Below, one piece after another: positions 41,967-51,444 of a DNA stretch of 64,000 nt. Both the position numbers and the translations under genes were made by a program. Source of the stretch: Streptomyces sp. RPT161. Its GTDB lineage: Bacteria > Actinomycetota > Actinomycetes > Streptomycetales > Streptomycetaceae. Where the stretch lies: assembly GCF_027533845.1 (NCBI RefSeq), contig NZ_JAPZVN010000013.1, positions 1 to 64,000 of the forward strand, given 5' to 3'. The notes under the pieces are model-generated. The model saw only the letters and a list, made by a program, of their open reading frames with translations, was not told where the DNA came from and made no database searches. The first letter of the stretch is position 1. The number at the start of each line of letters is the position of its first letter.

Positions 41967-43124
41967 ATGGGAAACTCTTCGGACGTCATCGTCGTCGGGG
42001 CCGGAGTGGTCGGCGCAGCCTGTGCCTACTACGCCACTCGCTCCGGCCTCTCCGTCACCGTCATCGACCGCGGCCCCGTGGCCGGCGGAACCACGGGCGC
42101 GGGCGAAGGGAACCTGCTGGTCTCCGACAAGGAACCGGGGCCCGAGCTGGAACTCGCCCTGCTCTCCACGCGCTTGTGGCGTCAGTTGGCCGAGCCGCTG
42201 CCCTTGCAGATCGAGTACGAGGCCAAAGGCGGCCTCGTCGTCGCCTCCGACGCGGTGGCTATGGAGACACTGCGCGAGTTCGCGAAGCGGCAGGAGAAGG
42301 CCGGGGTGCTGGCGGAGGAGATACCGGCCGACCGACTGGCTGATCTGGAGCCGCACCTCGCTCCCGGCCTGGCGGGCGGCTTCCACTACCCGCAGGACGC
42401 GCAAGTCCAGCCCGCCCTCGCCGCAGCCCACTTGCTGCGCGCCTCCGGTGCCCGGATCCGCCTCGGCGAGGAGGTCACCGGCCTGCTCGCCGCCACGACC
42501 GGCGAGGTGACCGGGGTTCGGACGACGACCGGAACCGTCCACGCCCCGCACGTGGTGAACGCCACCGGTACCTGGGGCGGCGAACTGGCCCGGCGCGCGG
42601 GCACCGAGCTGCCAGTGCTCCCGCGCCGTGGTTTCGTCCTTGTCACCGAACCACTGCCACGCGTGGTCCGGCACAAGGTGTACGCGGCGGACTACGTCGC
42701 CGATGTCGCGAGCGGTTCGGCAGCACTGCAGACTTCGCCCGTGGTCGAAGGAACCCCCGCGGGCCCGGTGCTGATCGGTGCCAGCCGTGAAAGGGTCGGC
42801 TTCGACCGCACGCTCTCGGTGGAGGCCCTGCGTCGGCTGGCGGCCCAGGCCACGGCGCTGTTCCCGGTGCTGGCGGGAGTGCGTGCGGTACGGGCCTACG
42901 CGGGCTTCCGCCCGTATCTGCCCGACCACCTGCCCGCGATCGGCCGTGACCCCCGCGTCCCTGGCCTACTGCACGCCTGCGGTCACGAAGGCGCGGGGAT
43001 AGGGCTCGCCCCCGCCACGGGCGTGCTCATCGCCGGGATGCTCAGTGGCGCCGAACTGCCGCTTGACGCAACGCCCTTCAGCCCCGCGCGCTTCGCTGAG
43101 GGGAGCGGCCCAGCGGCCCCGTAG
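41967..43124 (+). CDS. D-hydroxyproline dehydrogenase, FAD oxidase-type (DadA-like) subunit
   Basis: 385 residues from the ATG at 41967; a GTG at 41961 is in frame and neither has a clear ribosome site. DAO-fold flavoprotein: VIVVGAGVVGAACAYYATRSG, GTTGAGEGN, and C-terminal GLLHACGHEGAGIGLAPATGVLIA. With the ferredoxin-like and BFD-containing subunits next to it, it matches the three-subunit D-hydroxyproline dehydrogenase (HcnABC-like), which oxidises cis-4-hydroxy-D-proline to 1-pyrroline-4-hydroxy-2-carboxylate. First gene of the cluster. Confidence 0.85.
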   Translation: MGNSSDVIVVGAGVVGAACAYYATRSGLSVTVIDRGPVAGGTTGAGEGNLLVSDKEPGPELELALLSTRLWRQLAEPLPLQIEYEAKGGLVVASDAVAMETLREFAKRQEKAGVLAEEIPADRLADLEPHLAPGLAGGFHYPQDAQVQPALAAAHLLRASGARIRLGEEVTGLLAATTGEVTGVRTTTGTVHAPHVVNATGTWGGELARRAGTELPVLPRRGFVLVTEPLPRVVRHKVYAADYVADVASGSAALQTSPVVEGTPAGPVLIGASRERVGFDRTLSVEALRRLAAQATALFPVLAGVRAVRAYAGFRPYLPDHLPAIGRDPRVPGLLHACGHEGAGIGLAPATGVLIAGMLSGAELPLDATPFSPARFAEGSGPAAP

Positions 43125-43173
43125 GGGTGCCGTGGACCGCTTCCCGCCCCACCACTTTGAAAGGAGGCCCGCA

Positions 43174-43488
43174 GTGGCCCGTACCCCCGCCGAGTTGGTC
43201 AGGGCCGAGCCCGGTCCGCCGTTCGAGATCACGGTAGACGGCAGGGCGGTCACCGCCCTGCCCGGGCAGTCCGTCGCCGCGGCGCTGTGGGGTGCGGGCA
43301 TCCTCGCCTGGCGCTCCACCCGCGGTGGCGGACGCCCGCGCGGCGCCTTCTGCGGTATCGGGCAGTGCTACGACTGCCTCGCCACCGTCAACGGCGAGCC
43401 CAACAGGAGGGCATGCCTGGTGACCGCCCGACCCGGTGACGCGATCACCACCCAGGAGGGACACGGCCGTGCCGGACTCAGCGTCTGA
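43174..43488 (+). CDS. (2Fe-2S)-binding subunit of D-hydroxyproline dehydrogenase
   Basis: 104 residues from the GTG at 43174, preceded by AAGGAGG; the frame is open upstream but inside the previous gene. The cluster cysteines are Cys60, Cys65, Cys68 and Cys81 (FCGIGQCYDCLATVNG...RACLV). This is the small HcnA-type subunit that links the two flavoprotein subunits. Its 3' end overlaps the next gene by 20 bases. Confidence 0.88.
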   Translation: MARTPAELVRAEPGPPFEITVDGRAVTALPGQSVAAALWGAGILAWRSTRGGGRPRGAFCGIGQCYDCLATVNGEPNRRACLVTARPGDAITTQEGHGRAGLSV

Positions 43489-44905
43489 ACCGTTCGACCT
43501 GACGGTGGTCGGCGCCGGCTGCGCCGGGCTCGCGGGCGCCGTCACGGCCTCCGAACTGGGCTTGCGGGTCTGCCTCATGGACGGATCGGGCCAGGTCGGC
43601 GGCCAGTTCTTCCGGCACCCCGCCCCGGCCCTCGGCGCACGGCGGCCGCAGGCCCTGCACCATGACTGGTCTGCCTTCGCGACGCTGCGCCAACGCCTGG
43701 AGACCGGCGACACCCACCGCCTCTTGCGGCACCATGTGTGGACCGTCACCCGGGAGAGCGGCGAACTGTGGACGGTGCACGCCGTCGCCGGCGCCGACGG
43801 CGACGAGGAGCGCCCGGTGCGGGTGCGTACCCGCGCGGTCCTGCTCGCGACGGGTGCGCACGAACGGCAACTCCCCTTTCCCGGCTGGACGTTGCCTGGC
43901 GTGGTGGCGGCCGGAGGTGCCCAGGCGATGCTCAAGTCCGCGCTGGTGCTGCCCGGTAGGCGGATCGTCGTCGCCGGAAGCGGGCCGCTGCTACTCGCCG
44001 TCGCCTCCTCGCTGGCCGCCGCCGGGGCGCGGGTGCCCGCCGTCGTGGAGGCCACCGGCTACCTCAGATACGCACGGCACGCCCGCGCCCTGGCGGCCAA
44101 CCCGCACAAGCTACTGGAAGCCGCGACCCACGGCGCGTCCCTGCTGCGTCACCGCGTGCGGCCGCACACCCGCAGCGCGGTCACCGCGGTCCACGGCACC
44201 GACCGGGTGGAGGCCGTGACCGTCTCCCGGATCGACGAGGAATGGCGGCCCGTGCCGGGAACCGGCCGCCGCATCATGTGCGACGCGCTGGCCGTGGGCC
44301 ATGGGCTGGTACCGCAGATCGAACTGGCCACGGCTCTGGGTTGCGCGACCCGGCGGACGACGGACGGAACGCACGCCCTGGCCCTTGACGGGCTCCAGTC
44401 GACCTCCGTGCCCGGCGTGTGGGCGGCGGGGGAGACCGGCGGGGTCGGCGGATGGCAACTAGCCTGCGTCGAAGGTGAGTTGGCGGGCCGGGCGGCGGCC
44501 TTCCGGCTGCGCGGGACGCCCATGGACGCAGCGCGCGTTCGAGAGCTTCGGCGCCGTCGAGACCGGATGCGTGCCTTCGCCGATGCCATGGCCGTCGCGC
44601 ACACGCCGCACCCGGGCTGGATCGACTGGCTCGGTGACGACACCGAAGTGTGCCGGTGCGAGGAGGTGACGGCCCGCCGCATCCGCGAGGCCGCCGCAGA
44701 CCTGGGCGCGAGGGACGCCCGTACCGTCAAACTCCTCACCCGGGCCGGGATGGGCTGGTGCCAGGGCCGCATGTGCGGAGCCGCCGTTGCCTGCCTCGCG
44801 GCGGGTGCGGGCGACGGGGATATACCGCCGTCCCCCGAGCGTCGGCCGCTCGCCGTACCCGTGCCACTCGGCGTGCTCGGCTCGCCAGCCGAAGCCGACG
44901 ACTAG
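43469..44905 (+). CDS. FAD/NAD(P)-binding subunit with BFD-like [2Fe-2S] domain (D-hydroxyproline dehydrogenase)
   Basis: 478 residues from the GTG at 43469, with AGGAGG 9 bases upstream. First Rossmann motif LTVVGAGCAGLAGAVTASELG, second RRIVVAGSGPLLLAVASSLAA, and ATGAHERQLPFPGWTLPGVV between. The C-terminus carries CRCEEVTARRI...GMGWCQGRMCG, the four cysteines of a BFD-like iron-sulfur domain. This is the HcnB-like subunit. The 20-base overlap with the previous gene implies coupled translation and fixed stoichiometry. Confidence 0.88.
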   Translation: MPDSASEPFDLTVVGAGCAGLAGAVTASELGLRVCLMDGSGQVGGQFFRHPAPALGARRPQALHHDWSAFATLRQRLETGDTHRLLRHHVWTVTRESGELWTVHAVAGADGDEERPVRVRTRAVLLATGAHERQLPFPGWTLPGVVAAGGAQAMLKSALVLPGRRIVVAGSGPLLLAVASSLAAAGARVPAVVEATGYLRYARHARALAANPHKLLEAATHGASLLRHRVRPHTRSAVTAVHGTDRVEAVTVSRIDEEWRPVPGTGRRIMCDALAVGHGLVPQIELATALGCATRRTTDGTHALALDGLQSTSVPGVWAAGETGGVGGWQLACVEGELAGRAAAFRLRGTPMDAARVRELRRRRDRMRAFADAMAVAHTPHPGWIDWLGDDTEVCRCEEVTARRIREAAADLGARDARTVKLLTRAGMGWCQGRMCGAAVACLAAGAGDGDIPPSPERRPLAVPVPLGVLGSPAEADD

Positions 44906-44989
44906 TTCCCCGCTCGGCCGCCCCCCAGCCCTGCGGCGCCCCCGCGATCCGAAGCACAGATGTCACAGGCTAGAGAAGGGTCAACTGGC

Positions 44990-45898
44990 ATGACCACCAA
45001 TTCCTGGCACGTAGAACGCCCGTGGCGCGGCCTCATGGTCGCCACCGCGCTTCCGCTGCGCGAGGACCTCTCCGTCGACTACGACGCCTACGCCGAGCAC
45101 GTCCGCTGGCTGATCGCGAACGGCTGCGACGGTGTCGTCCCCAACGGCTCCCTCGGCGAGTACCAGACCCTCACCCCCGAGGAGCGCGCCCGCGTGGTGC
45201 GGACCGCTGTCGAGGCGATCGGCGACGGTGCCCGGGTGATGCCGGGTGTGGCCGCCTACGGCAGTGCGGAGGCCCGCCGGTGGGCCGAACAGGCCGCGGA
45301 GGCGGGCTGCGGCTCCGTACTGCTGCTGCCGCCCAACGCCTACCGTGCCGACGAGGCCGCGGTACGGGCCCACTACGCTGAGGTGGCCAGGGCCGGGCTG
45401 CCGGTCGTCGCGTACAACAATCCCGTCGACACCAAGATCGACCTCGTTCCGGCCCTGCTCGCCCAACTCCACGGCGAGGGCAGCGTGGTCGCGGTCAAGG
45501 AGTTCACCGGTGACGTGCGCCGGGCCTACGAGATCGCCGAACTCGCCCCGGCGCTCGACCTGTTGATCGGCGCGGACGACGTGCTCCTCGAACTCGCGAT
45601 CGCCGGTGCCGTCGGCTGGATCGCGGGATACCCCAATGCCTTTCCGGCCGCCTGTTCCGAGTTGTACCGCAGCGCCGTCGCAGGGGACCTGGAGACGGCA
45701 CTGCCCCTGTACCGGGCGCTTCATCCGCTGCTGCGCTGGGATTCCAGGACGGAGTTCGTGCAGGCCATCAAGGCTTCCATGGACATCGTCGGCCGTCATG
45801 GCGGCCCCACCCGCCCGCCGCGCTCACCGCTCACCGGGCTGGCCGAGGCCGCGGTGCTCGCCGCCACCGAGAAGGCCATCGCCGACGGCCATCACTGA
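44990..45898 (+). CDS. DHDPS-family deaminase (1-pyrroline-4-hydroxy-2-carboxylate deaminase)
   Basis: 302 residues from the ATG at 44990, with GAAGGG upstream. Class I aldolase-like TIM barrel: GVVPNGSLGEYQTLTPEER (ligand loop), VVAYNNP (Tyr142) and VVAVKEF with Schiff-base Lys170. Among DHDPS homologues, position in a hydroxyproline cluster identifies the deaminase that turns pyrroline-4-hydroxy-2-carboxylate into 2-oxoglutarate semialdehyde. The assignment is by context, since the sequence alone gives only the superfamily. Confidence 0.85.
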   Translation: MTTNSWHVERPWRGLMVATALPLREDLSVDYDAYAEHVRWLIANGCDGVVPNGSLGEYQTLTPEERARVVRTAVEAIGDGARVMPGVAAYGSAEARRWAEQAAEAGCGSVLLLPPNAYRADEAAVRAHYAEVARAGLPVVAYNNPVDTKIDLVPALLAQLHGEGSVVAVKEFTGDVRRAYEIAELAPALDLLIGADDVLLELAIAGAVGWIAGYPNAFPAACSELYRSAVAGDLETALPLYRALHPLLRWDSRTEFVQAIKASMDIVGRHGGPTRPPRSPLTGLAEAAVLAATEKAIADGHH

Positions 45899-45923
45899 TC
45901 GCCGGATCGCAGAAGGGACTCCC

Positions 45924-46928
45924 GTGCGCACCCGTCATGTCTTCCATGCCGTCGACTCGCACACCGAGGGCATGCCAACTCGCGTCATCACCGGAGGTGT
46001 CGGGGTGATCCCCGGTGCCACGATGGCCGAGCGCAGACTGCACTTCATCAAGCACCTGGACCACATCCGCACGCTACTGATGTACGAGCCACGCGGCCAC
46101 GCCTCCATGAGCGGTGCGATCCTCCAACCCCCGACGAGCCCGGACGCCGACTACGGGGTGCTGTTCATCGAGGTCTCCGGTGTGCTGCCGATGTGCGGGC
46201 ACGGCACCATCGGGGTCGCCACCGTACTGGTGGAGACCGGGATGGTAGAGGTCACCGAGCCGGTCACCACAGTGCGGTTGGACACTCCGGCAGGCCTGGT
46301 CCGCGTCGACGTGCGCGTTGAGGACGGCGTGGCCAGAACCGTGACGTTCACCAACGTGCCCGCGTTCTGTCTCGGCCTGGACCGCGAGGTCGAGGTGCCG
46401 GGGTACGGGACGGTGGGCTACGACCTCGCCTTCGGCGGCAACTTCTACGCCTTCGTCGAACTCGACGCGCTGCGACTGCCGTTCGACCGTTCCCGCAAGG
46501 ACGAGCTGCTCGCCGCGGGTCTGGCCGTCATGGACGCCGTCAACGCCTCGCCCAGCCGCCCGGTCCACCCCCAACGGCCGGAGATCAGCGGCCTCAAGCA
46601 TGTCTACCTCGCCGCGCCCGGCTCGGACGCACACCGGTCCCGGCATGCCATGGCGATCCACCCGGGCTGGTTCGACCGTTCACCCTGCGGCACCGGCACC
46701 TCCGCGCGCATGGCCCAACTCCACGCGCGCGGCGAACTGCCCCTCCACCGCGACTTCGTCAACCAGTCGCTCATCGGTACCGAGTTCACCGGCCGACTCG
46801 TCGAGGAGACCCTCGTCGCCGGTGTGGCCGCCGTCATCCCGACCATCACCGGACGGGCCTGGATCACTGGTACCGCCCAGTACTTCCTCGACCCGGACGA
46901 CCCCTTCCCCGGAGGCTTCCTCCTGTGA
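45924..46928 (+). CDS. 4-hydroxyproline 2-epimerase (proline racemase family)
   Basis: 334 residues from the GTG at 45924, with AGAAGGGA upstream; the longer frame overlaps the deaminase gene. Both catalytic cysteines are present: MCGHGTIG (Cys91) and SPCGTGTSA (Cys255). A Cys/Cys pair marks an epimerase or racemase rather than the Cys/Thr trans-3-hydroxyproline dehydratase. It would interconvert trans-4-hydroxy-L-proline and cis-4-hydroxy-D-proline, the entry step of the pathway. Confidence 0.92.
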   Translation: MRTRHVFHAVDSHTEGMPTRVITGGVGVIPGATMAERRLHFIKHLDHIRTLLMYEPRGHASMSGAILQPPTSPDADYGVLFIEVSGVLPMCGHGTIGVATVLVETGMVEVTEPVTTVRLDTPAGLVRVDVRVEDGVARTVTFTNVPAFCLGLDREVEVPGYGTVGYDLAFGGNFYAFVELDALRLPFDRSRKDELLAAGLAVMDAVNASPSRPVHPQRPEISGLKHVYLAAPGSDAHRSRHAMAIHPGWFDRSPCGTGTSARMAQLHARGELPLHRDFVNQSLIGTEFTGRLVEETLVAGVAAVIPTITGRAWITGTAQYFLDPDDPFPGGFLL

Positions 46929-48307
46929 CCACGCCATTGTCCCTCGTCTCACGCAATCCGGCCGATCCGGCCGACGTACTGCTGCGGGTGGCGGCGTCCG
47001 GCGCCGCCGCCGTCGCCGATGCCGTCGGCAAGTCCCGTGACGCCCAACCCGCCTGGCTGGACGGCGGCGCGGGCGCCCGCTCGGCGGCCCTGGTCGCCGT
47101 CGCCGAGGCCATCGAGGCCGCGGCGGACGAGCTGGCCGCACTCGCCGTGCGCGAGGTGGGCAAGCCGCTCACCGAGGCCCGAGCAGAAGTGGCGCGTACC
47201 GCGGCCATCTGGCGGTACTACGCCCAAGCCCCCCATGAGCCCACCGGCGCTGTCCACGAACCCTTCGGCGGCCCGGGGCTGCTGCTCACCCGCCGCCGCC
47301 CGTACGGCGTCGCCGGCCTGATCACGCCCTGGAACTTCCCCTTCGCCATCCCCAGTTGGAAGGCGGCCCCGGCGCTGGCCGTCGGCAACACGGTCGTGCT
47401 CAAACCCGCGCCCGAGGCCACGGCATGCGCGCTGCGACTCGCCGAGATCCTCCAACGGGCGCTGCCACGCGCGGTGTTCACCGTAGCTCCCGGCGGCGCC
47501 GCGGAAGGCGGCGCCCTGATCACGTTCTCGGACGTCGTCTCGTTCACCGGCTCCACAGCGGTCGGCCACGAGGTGGTGCGCGCCGCGACCGCCCGAGGCA
47601 TTCCGGTCCAGGCCGAGATGGGCGGGCTCAACGCGGCGATCGTGCTCCCCGACGCCGACATCGAGCGGGCCGCCGCCCACGTCGCCGCCGCGATCGCCGG
47701 ATACGCGGGACAGAAGTGCACGGCCACCAGCCGGGTCATCCCGGTGGGCGCCGCCCTCCACCCGGTGCGCGAGGCCCTCGCGGCGGCGCTACGGGAGCTG
47801 CCGGTGGGCGACCCGTCCGACCCGGCTACCGTCTGCGGCCCGCTCATCAGCGAGCAGGCCAGGGACCGGGTGACCCAGGCGACCTGCCGGGGCGGTGCCG
47901 TCCTGGCAGGCGGCAACGCTCCCGGGCGACCCGGCTGGTACGCGGCTCCGACCCTGGTCGAGAAGTTGCCACCAGGCCACGAACTGCTACAGGAGGAGGT
48001 CTTCGGCCCCGTCGCCGCACTGCTGCCCGCGGACGACCTGTCGCACGCGGTACGGATCGCCAACTCCGTCCCGTACGGGCTGGTGACCTCGGTCCACACC
48101 GCCGACCTGAACGCGGCTCTGCACGGGCTCGACCATCTCGACACCGGCATGGTCCGGGTCAACGCCCCGTCGACCGGCGTCGACTTCCACCTGCCGTTCG
48201 GCGGCACCAAGGCATCCAGCCATGGGGCACGCGAACAGGGCCGAGCCGCCCTGGACTTCTACACGTGCACACGGACGTACACCCTCAGCCCCACCGGGGC
48301 AGTGTGA
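46925..48307 (+). CDS. aldehyde dehydrogenase (2-oxoglutarate semialdehyde dehydrogenase)
   Basis: 460 residues; the GTG at 46925 overlaps the epimerase stop (GTGA). ALDH motifs: TPWNFPFAIPSWK, FTGSTAVG, the general base Glu231 in QAEMGG and nucleophile Cys265 in GQKCTATSR, then EEVFGPV and LPFGGTKASSHG. In this operon it should oxidise 2-oxoglutarate semialdehyde to 2-oxoglutarate, the last step of hydroxyproline breakdown. QAEMGGLNA replaces the more common LELGGKNP but keeps the catalytic Glu. Confidence 0.9.
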   Translation: MTTPLSLVSRNPADPADVLLRVAASGAAAVADAVGKSRDAQPAWLDGGAGARSAALVAVAEAIEAAADELAALAVREVGKPLTEARAEVARTAAIWRYYAQAPHEPTGAVHEPFGGPGLLLTRRRPYGVAGLITPWNFPFAIPSWKAAPALAVGNTVVLKPAPEATACALRLAEILQRALPRAVFTVAPGGAAEGGALITFSDVVSFTGSTAVGHEVVRAATARGIPVQAEMGGLNAAIVLPDADIERAAAHVAAAIAGYAGQKCTATSRVIPVGAALHPVREALAAALRELPVGDPSDPATVCGPLISEQARDRVTQATCRGGAVLAGGNAPGRPGWYAAPTLVEKLPPGHELLQEEVFGPVAALLPADDLSHAVRIANSVPYGLVTSVHTADLNAALHGLDHLDTGMVRVNAPSTGVDFHLPFGGTKASSHGAREQGRAALDFYTCTRTYTLSPTGAV

Positions 48308-48349
48308 CACCGTACGCTGAAGCTCACCTCGGAAACGGAGGGGCTCACC

Positions 48350-49030
48350 ATGGGGCACCTGAAAACGCGCAACCTGATCACCGCGCACGAGCGGTTGCGC
48401 GACCAGGTCGCCCACGCCCTGCGGGCCGCGCTGATCTCCGGTGAACTGCGCCCCGGTGAGCTCTACTCGGCGCCGGGGCTCGCCGAGGACTTCGGTGTCT
48501 CCGCGACACCGGTACGCGAGGCGATGCTCGACCTGGCCCGCGAGGGACTGGTCGAGCCGGTCCGCAACAAGGGCTTCCGGGTCACCGAGGTCAACGAACG
48601 TGATCTCGACCAGTACACCGAGATCCGCACCCTGATCGAGGTCCCCACTGTCGGCGGGATCACCCGCACCGCCTCCGCCGAGCAACTCGAAGCTCTGCGT
48701 CCGCTCGCCGAGGAGATCGTGAGCGCCGCGCGCCACCAGGACCTGATCGGCTACCTTGAGGCCGACCGCCAGTTCCACCTCCGCCTGCTGGCGCTCTCCG
48801 GTAACGAACGCCTCGTCGAGACCGTCGGCGATCTGCGCAAGCGCTCACGCCTGTACGGGCTCACAGCCCTCAACGAAAGCGGCCGTCTGCTCCCGTCAGC
48901 CGAGGAACACCTGGAACTGCTGGAGCTGATGCTGGCTGGAGACGCCAAGGGTGCCCAGAAGTGCATGACCCGCCACCTGGGCCATGTCCGCTCCCTGTGG
49001 GCCAAGGGCGAGGGCCGGCAAGCCCGGTAG
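48350..49030 (+). CDS. GntR family (FadR/FCD type) transcriptional regulator
   Basis: 226 residues from the ATG at 48350, with GGAGGGG upstream. The N-terminal winged HTH (LRAALISGELRPGELYSAPGLAEDFGVSATPVREAMLDLAREGLVEPV) is followed by the all-helical FCD effector domain with metal/ligand residues in YLEADRQFHLRLLALSGNERL. The last gene of the plus-strand operon, it is the likely pathway repressor sensing hydroxyproline or an intermediate. Confidence 0.93.
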   Translation: MGHLKTRNLITAHERLRDQVAHALRAALISGELRPGELYSAPGLAEDFGVSATPVREAMLDLAREGLVEPVRNKGFRVTEVNERDLDQYTEIRTLIEVPTVGGITRTASAEQLEALRPLAEEIVSAARHQDLIGYLEADRQFHLRLLALSGNERLVETVGDLRKRSRLYGLTALNESGRLLPSAEEHLELLELMLAGDAKGAQKCMTRHLGHVRSLWAKGEGRQAR

Positions 49031-49099
49031 CCGTGCTCTGGCGGTACCCGCCGCGCCCCGCTGGCCGGGCCGAGGGTGGACTGAGCCGCTGTCGCGCGG

Positions 49100-49306
49100 C
49101 TAGATGTTCTGGAACTCCCTCGGCAGCTGATCCAGTACGTCCTGGAACTCCTTGCCCGGAACCGCCTGTTGCAGTGTGGTGAAGACCGCCCAGATTCCCC
49201 TGCGTGCCACGGTCGCGTCGACACCCGCACGCTCGCTCACACGTCGCACGAACTCCGCCAGGTCGAACTTCTCGGTAACCAGCCGGATGAACGCGTCGTA
49301 CTCCAT
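49100..49306 (-). CDS. DUF2267 small protein
   Basis: 68 residues from the ATG at 49306 (MEYDAFIRLVTEKFDLAEFVRRVSERAGVDATVARRGIWAVFTTLQQAVPGKEFQDVLDQLPREFQNI). An all-helical DUF2267 domain, about half the length of many members, with no known activity. It is inserted between the GntR gene and the permease on the opposite strand, so it is not part of the operon. Confidence 0.85.
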   Translation of the reverse strand: MEYDAFIRLVTEKFDLAEFVRRVSERAGVDATVARRGIWAVFTTLQQAVPGKEFQDVLDQLPREFQNI

Positions 49307-49459
49307 CGGCGCCTCCAGGCGGTGTGCGGTTCATCCAACGCGGCCGGTGAAACCGTTGGAAACATCCACTGTTCGCGGCCTGGTCTGGCCCGTTACGGTC
49401 CCCTCCCACAGACACCACCGCAGGTCCCACAAGCCCCGCACGGTCGCAGGGAGGCACCC

Positions 49460-50947
49460 ATGGTCCGAACACGTGGCGTACGCGAAACGACGCGAAGCTC
49501 CATAGGTGCGGGGGTGGAGACCCGATCCATCGACTGGGTGCCGGACTCGGAGCGGCACGGCCATGTCTGGCATCAGGGGCCGCTGTGGTTCCTGGGCAAC
49601 TTCCAGTACTTCACCGTCGCCGTCGGGTTCGTCGGTCCCTCGCTGGGCCTGCCGCTCGGCCCGACGGTCCTGGCGGGGGTGCTCGGTATCGTCGTCGGCA
49701 CCCTCTTCATGGCCTTCCACGCTTCGCAGGGGCCGGTCCTCGGGCTACCGCAGATGCTCCAGTCGCGGGCACAGTTCGGCTACCGCGGCGTCATCGTGGT
49801 CCTGACGGCCACTCTCTTCACCTATCTGGGCTTCAACGTCGCCGACCAGGTGCTGCTGTCCCAGGGACTGCACAGCGTGTTCGGCTGGAGTCCGCTGGCC
49901 GTCGCGCTCGCCGCCACACTGCTCGCGGTGGTACTCGCAATATACGGCCATGACTGGCTGCACCGGGTCTTCCGATGGCTGCTGTACGTCTCGCTGCCGC
50001 TGATGCTGCTGCTCACCGCCGGTGTGCTCACCGGCCAAGCCGGGGGACACACCGTCCATCAGCACTTCGCCTTCACATGGTCCGCGTTCTTCGCGCAGTT
50101 CTCCGCGGCGGCCGCCTACAACATCACCTACGCGCCCTACGTCTCGGACTACTCCCGCTATCTGCCGCGTACCGCCCCGGCCCGTGCCCTGATCGCTTCC
50201 GTCTTCTTCGGCGCCTCCGGATCGGCGGTGTGGCTCATCGCCCTCGGCGGCTGGCTTGCCGTACGGCTCGGTGTGAGCGACGGTCTCGTAGGGCTGCGGC
50301 AGGCGGGCGACCACGTCCTCACCGGGCTCGGCGCGGCGACCGCGTTGCTCTCCGTGCTCAGCCTGGGCGCCACCATGGGCATGAACGCGTACGGGGGCAT
50401 GCTCACCGTGCTGACCGGCATCGACTCGGTGCGCAAGATCAACCCGACGCGTGCCGCGCGCGTGATCACCATCCTCGCACTCGCCGTCACCTGGTACGCC
50501 GTCGGATCGCTGGTCTCGCAGAACGCGGTGGCGACCGTGTTCACGGCGTTGACGCTCATGCTGTACCTGCTTGTCCCGTGGACCGCGACCAACCTCGTCG
50601 ACTTCTTCTTCGTCCGGCGCGGCCACTACGCCGTCACCGATCTGTTCACCCGGAGCGGCATCTACGGCACTTGGTCCTGGCGCGGCCTGACGGCCTACGC
50701 GCTGGGCATCGCCGCCGAGATCCCCTTCATGGTCCTGCCCAACCTGGGCCAGTGGTCGTACACCGGCCCAGCGGCCCGCCAACTCGCCGACACCGACATC
50801 TCCTGGCTGGTCGGGCTCCTCGTCACCTCACTGGTGTACCTGGCCATCTCCCGCTTCCGCGACCGGGCCGCCGAGCAGGCCGCCGTTGAGCGGAGCGAGC
50901 AGCGGTTGAACGCCTGGCAGGATGGCCGGGCGGTGCGCCTCGGCTAG
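49460..50947 (+). CDS. NCS1-family permease (purine-cytosine permease type)
   Basis: 495 residues from the ATG at 49460, with AGGGAGG upstream. About 12 hydrophobic helices and NCS1 marks in WHQGPLWFLGNFQYFTVAVGFVGPSLGLPL, AAAYNITYAPYVSDYSRYLP and LVPWTATNLVDFFFVRRGHYAV. NCS1 carriers move nucleobases, allantoin or hydantoins with Na+ or H+. Sitting at the end of the hydroxyproline cluster, it may import hydroxyproline or a related heterocycle; that is inference. It has its own promoter gap (49307-49459). Confidence 0.9.
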   Translation: MVRTRGVRETTRSSIGAGVETRSIDWVPDSERHGHVWHQGPLWFLGNFQYFTVAVGFVGPSLGLPLGPTVLAGVLGIVVGTLFMAFHASQGPVLGLPQMLQSRAQFGYRGVIVVLTATLFTYLGFNVADQVLLSQGLHSVFGWSPLAVALAATLLAVVLAIYGHDWLHRVFRWLLYVSLPLMLLLTAGVLTGQAGGHTVHQHFAFTWSAFFAQFSAAAAYNITYAPYVSDYSRYLPRTAPARALIASVFFGASGSAVWLIALGGWLAVRLGVSDGLVGLRQAGDHVLTGLGAATALLSVLSLGATMGMNAYGGMLTVLTGIDSVRKINPTRAARVITILALAVTWYAVGSLVSQNAVATVFTALTLMLYLLVPWTATNLVDFFFVRRGHYAVTDLFTRSGIYGTWSWRGLTAYALGIAAEIPFMVLPNLGQWSYTGPAARQLADTDISWLVGLLVTSLVYLAISRFRDRAAEQAAVERSEQRLNAWQDGRAVRLG

Positions 50948-51444
50948 CAACGGCCGTTGCGCGGCTCGTGGTTGCCTGCGTACCCGGGGTGCTCGATCGC
51001 GCCAAGGTGCGCACCTGTCACCCTGTTCCCGCTACTGGGTGCTCGCCTGAACGACGGTCCGAAGTCTGGGTTGTTGGCGGTCAGTCTCGGGGGCGGGGCT
51101 GACTGCCGCCGAGCATCGAGGGGCATCTTCGTCGGCCTTGTGCTGTCGGCGAAGTGGAGAGGGGACCCGCAGGCATGGAGGCGTTGTGCGGCATCCGGTC
51201 TCCAACATCAGCTGGTGGGCGCGACCGGTTCACATAGAACCTCTGAGGCTGTCGTTTGTGACGTGACAGGCAGCGGTTGACATGGCTGGCGGCAGTGGGA
51301 GGGTGGAATGGTAAGCGCGGTGGTGCGGCATGCCGGAGCCGGGCCGTAAGCCCAGATGCCGTGTATGGGTATCGGGCTTGATATGCCTCAGCGGGGCACC
51401 GGCCCCCGGCACCACCGAGAGCGAAGCCGTCGCAAGGGGATGCC
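50948..51444. other. 497-base intergenic region
   Basis: It begins with the palindrome GCAACGGCCGTTGC (50948-50961), which may act in termination. GGGTAT at 51367-51372 upstream of the dehydrogenase resembles the -10 of stress-sigma (SigB-type) promoters. No coding frame recognised. Confidence 0.4.
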
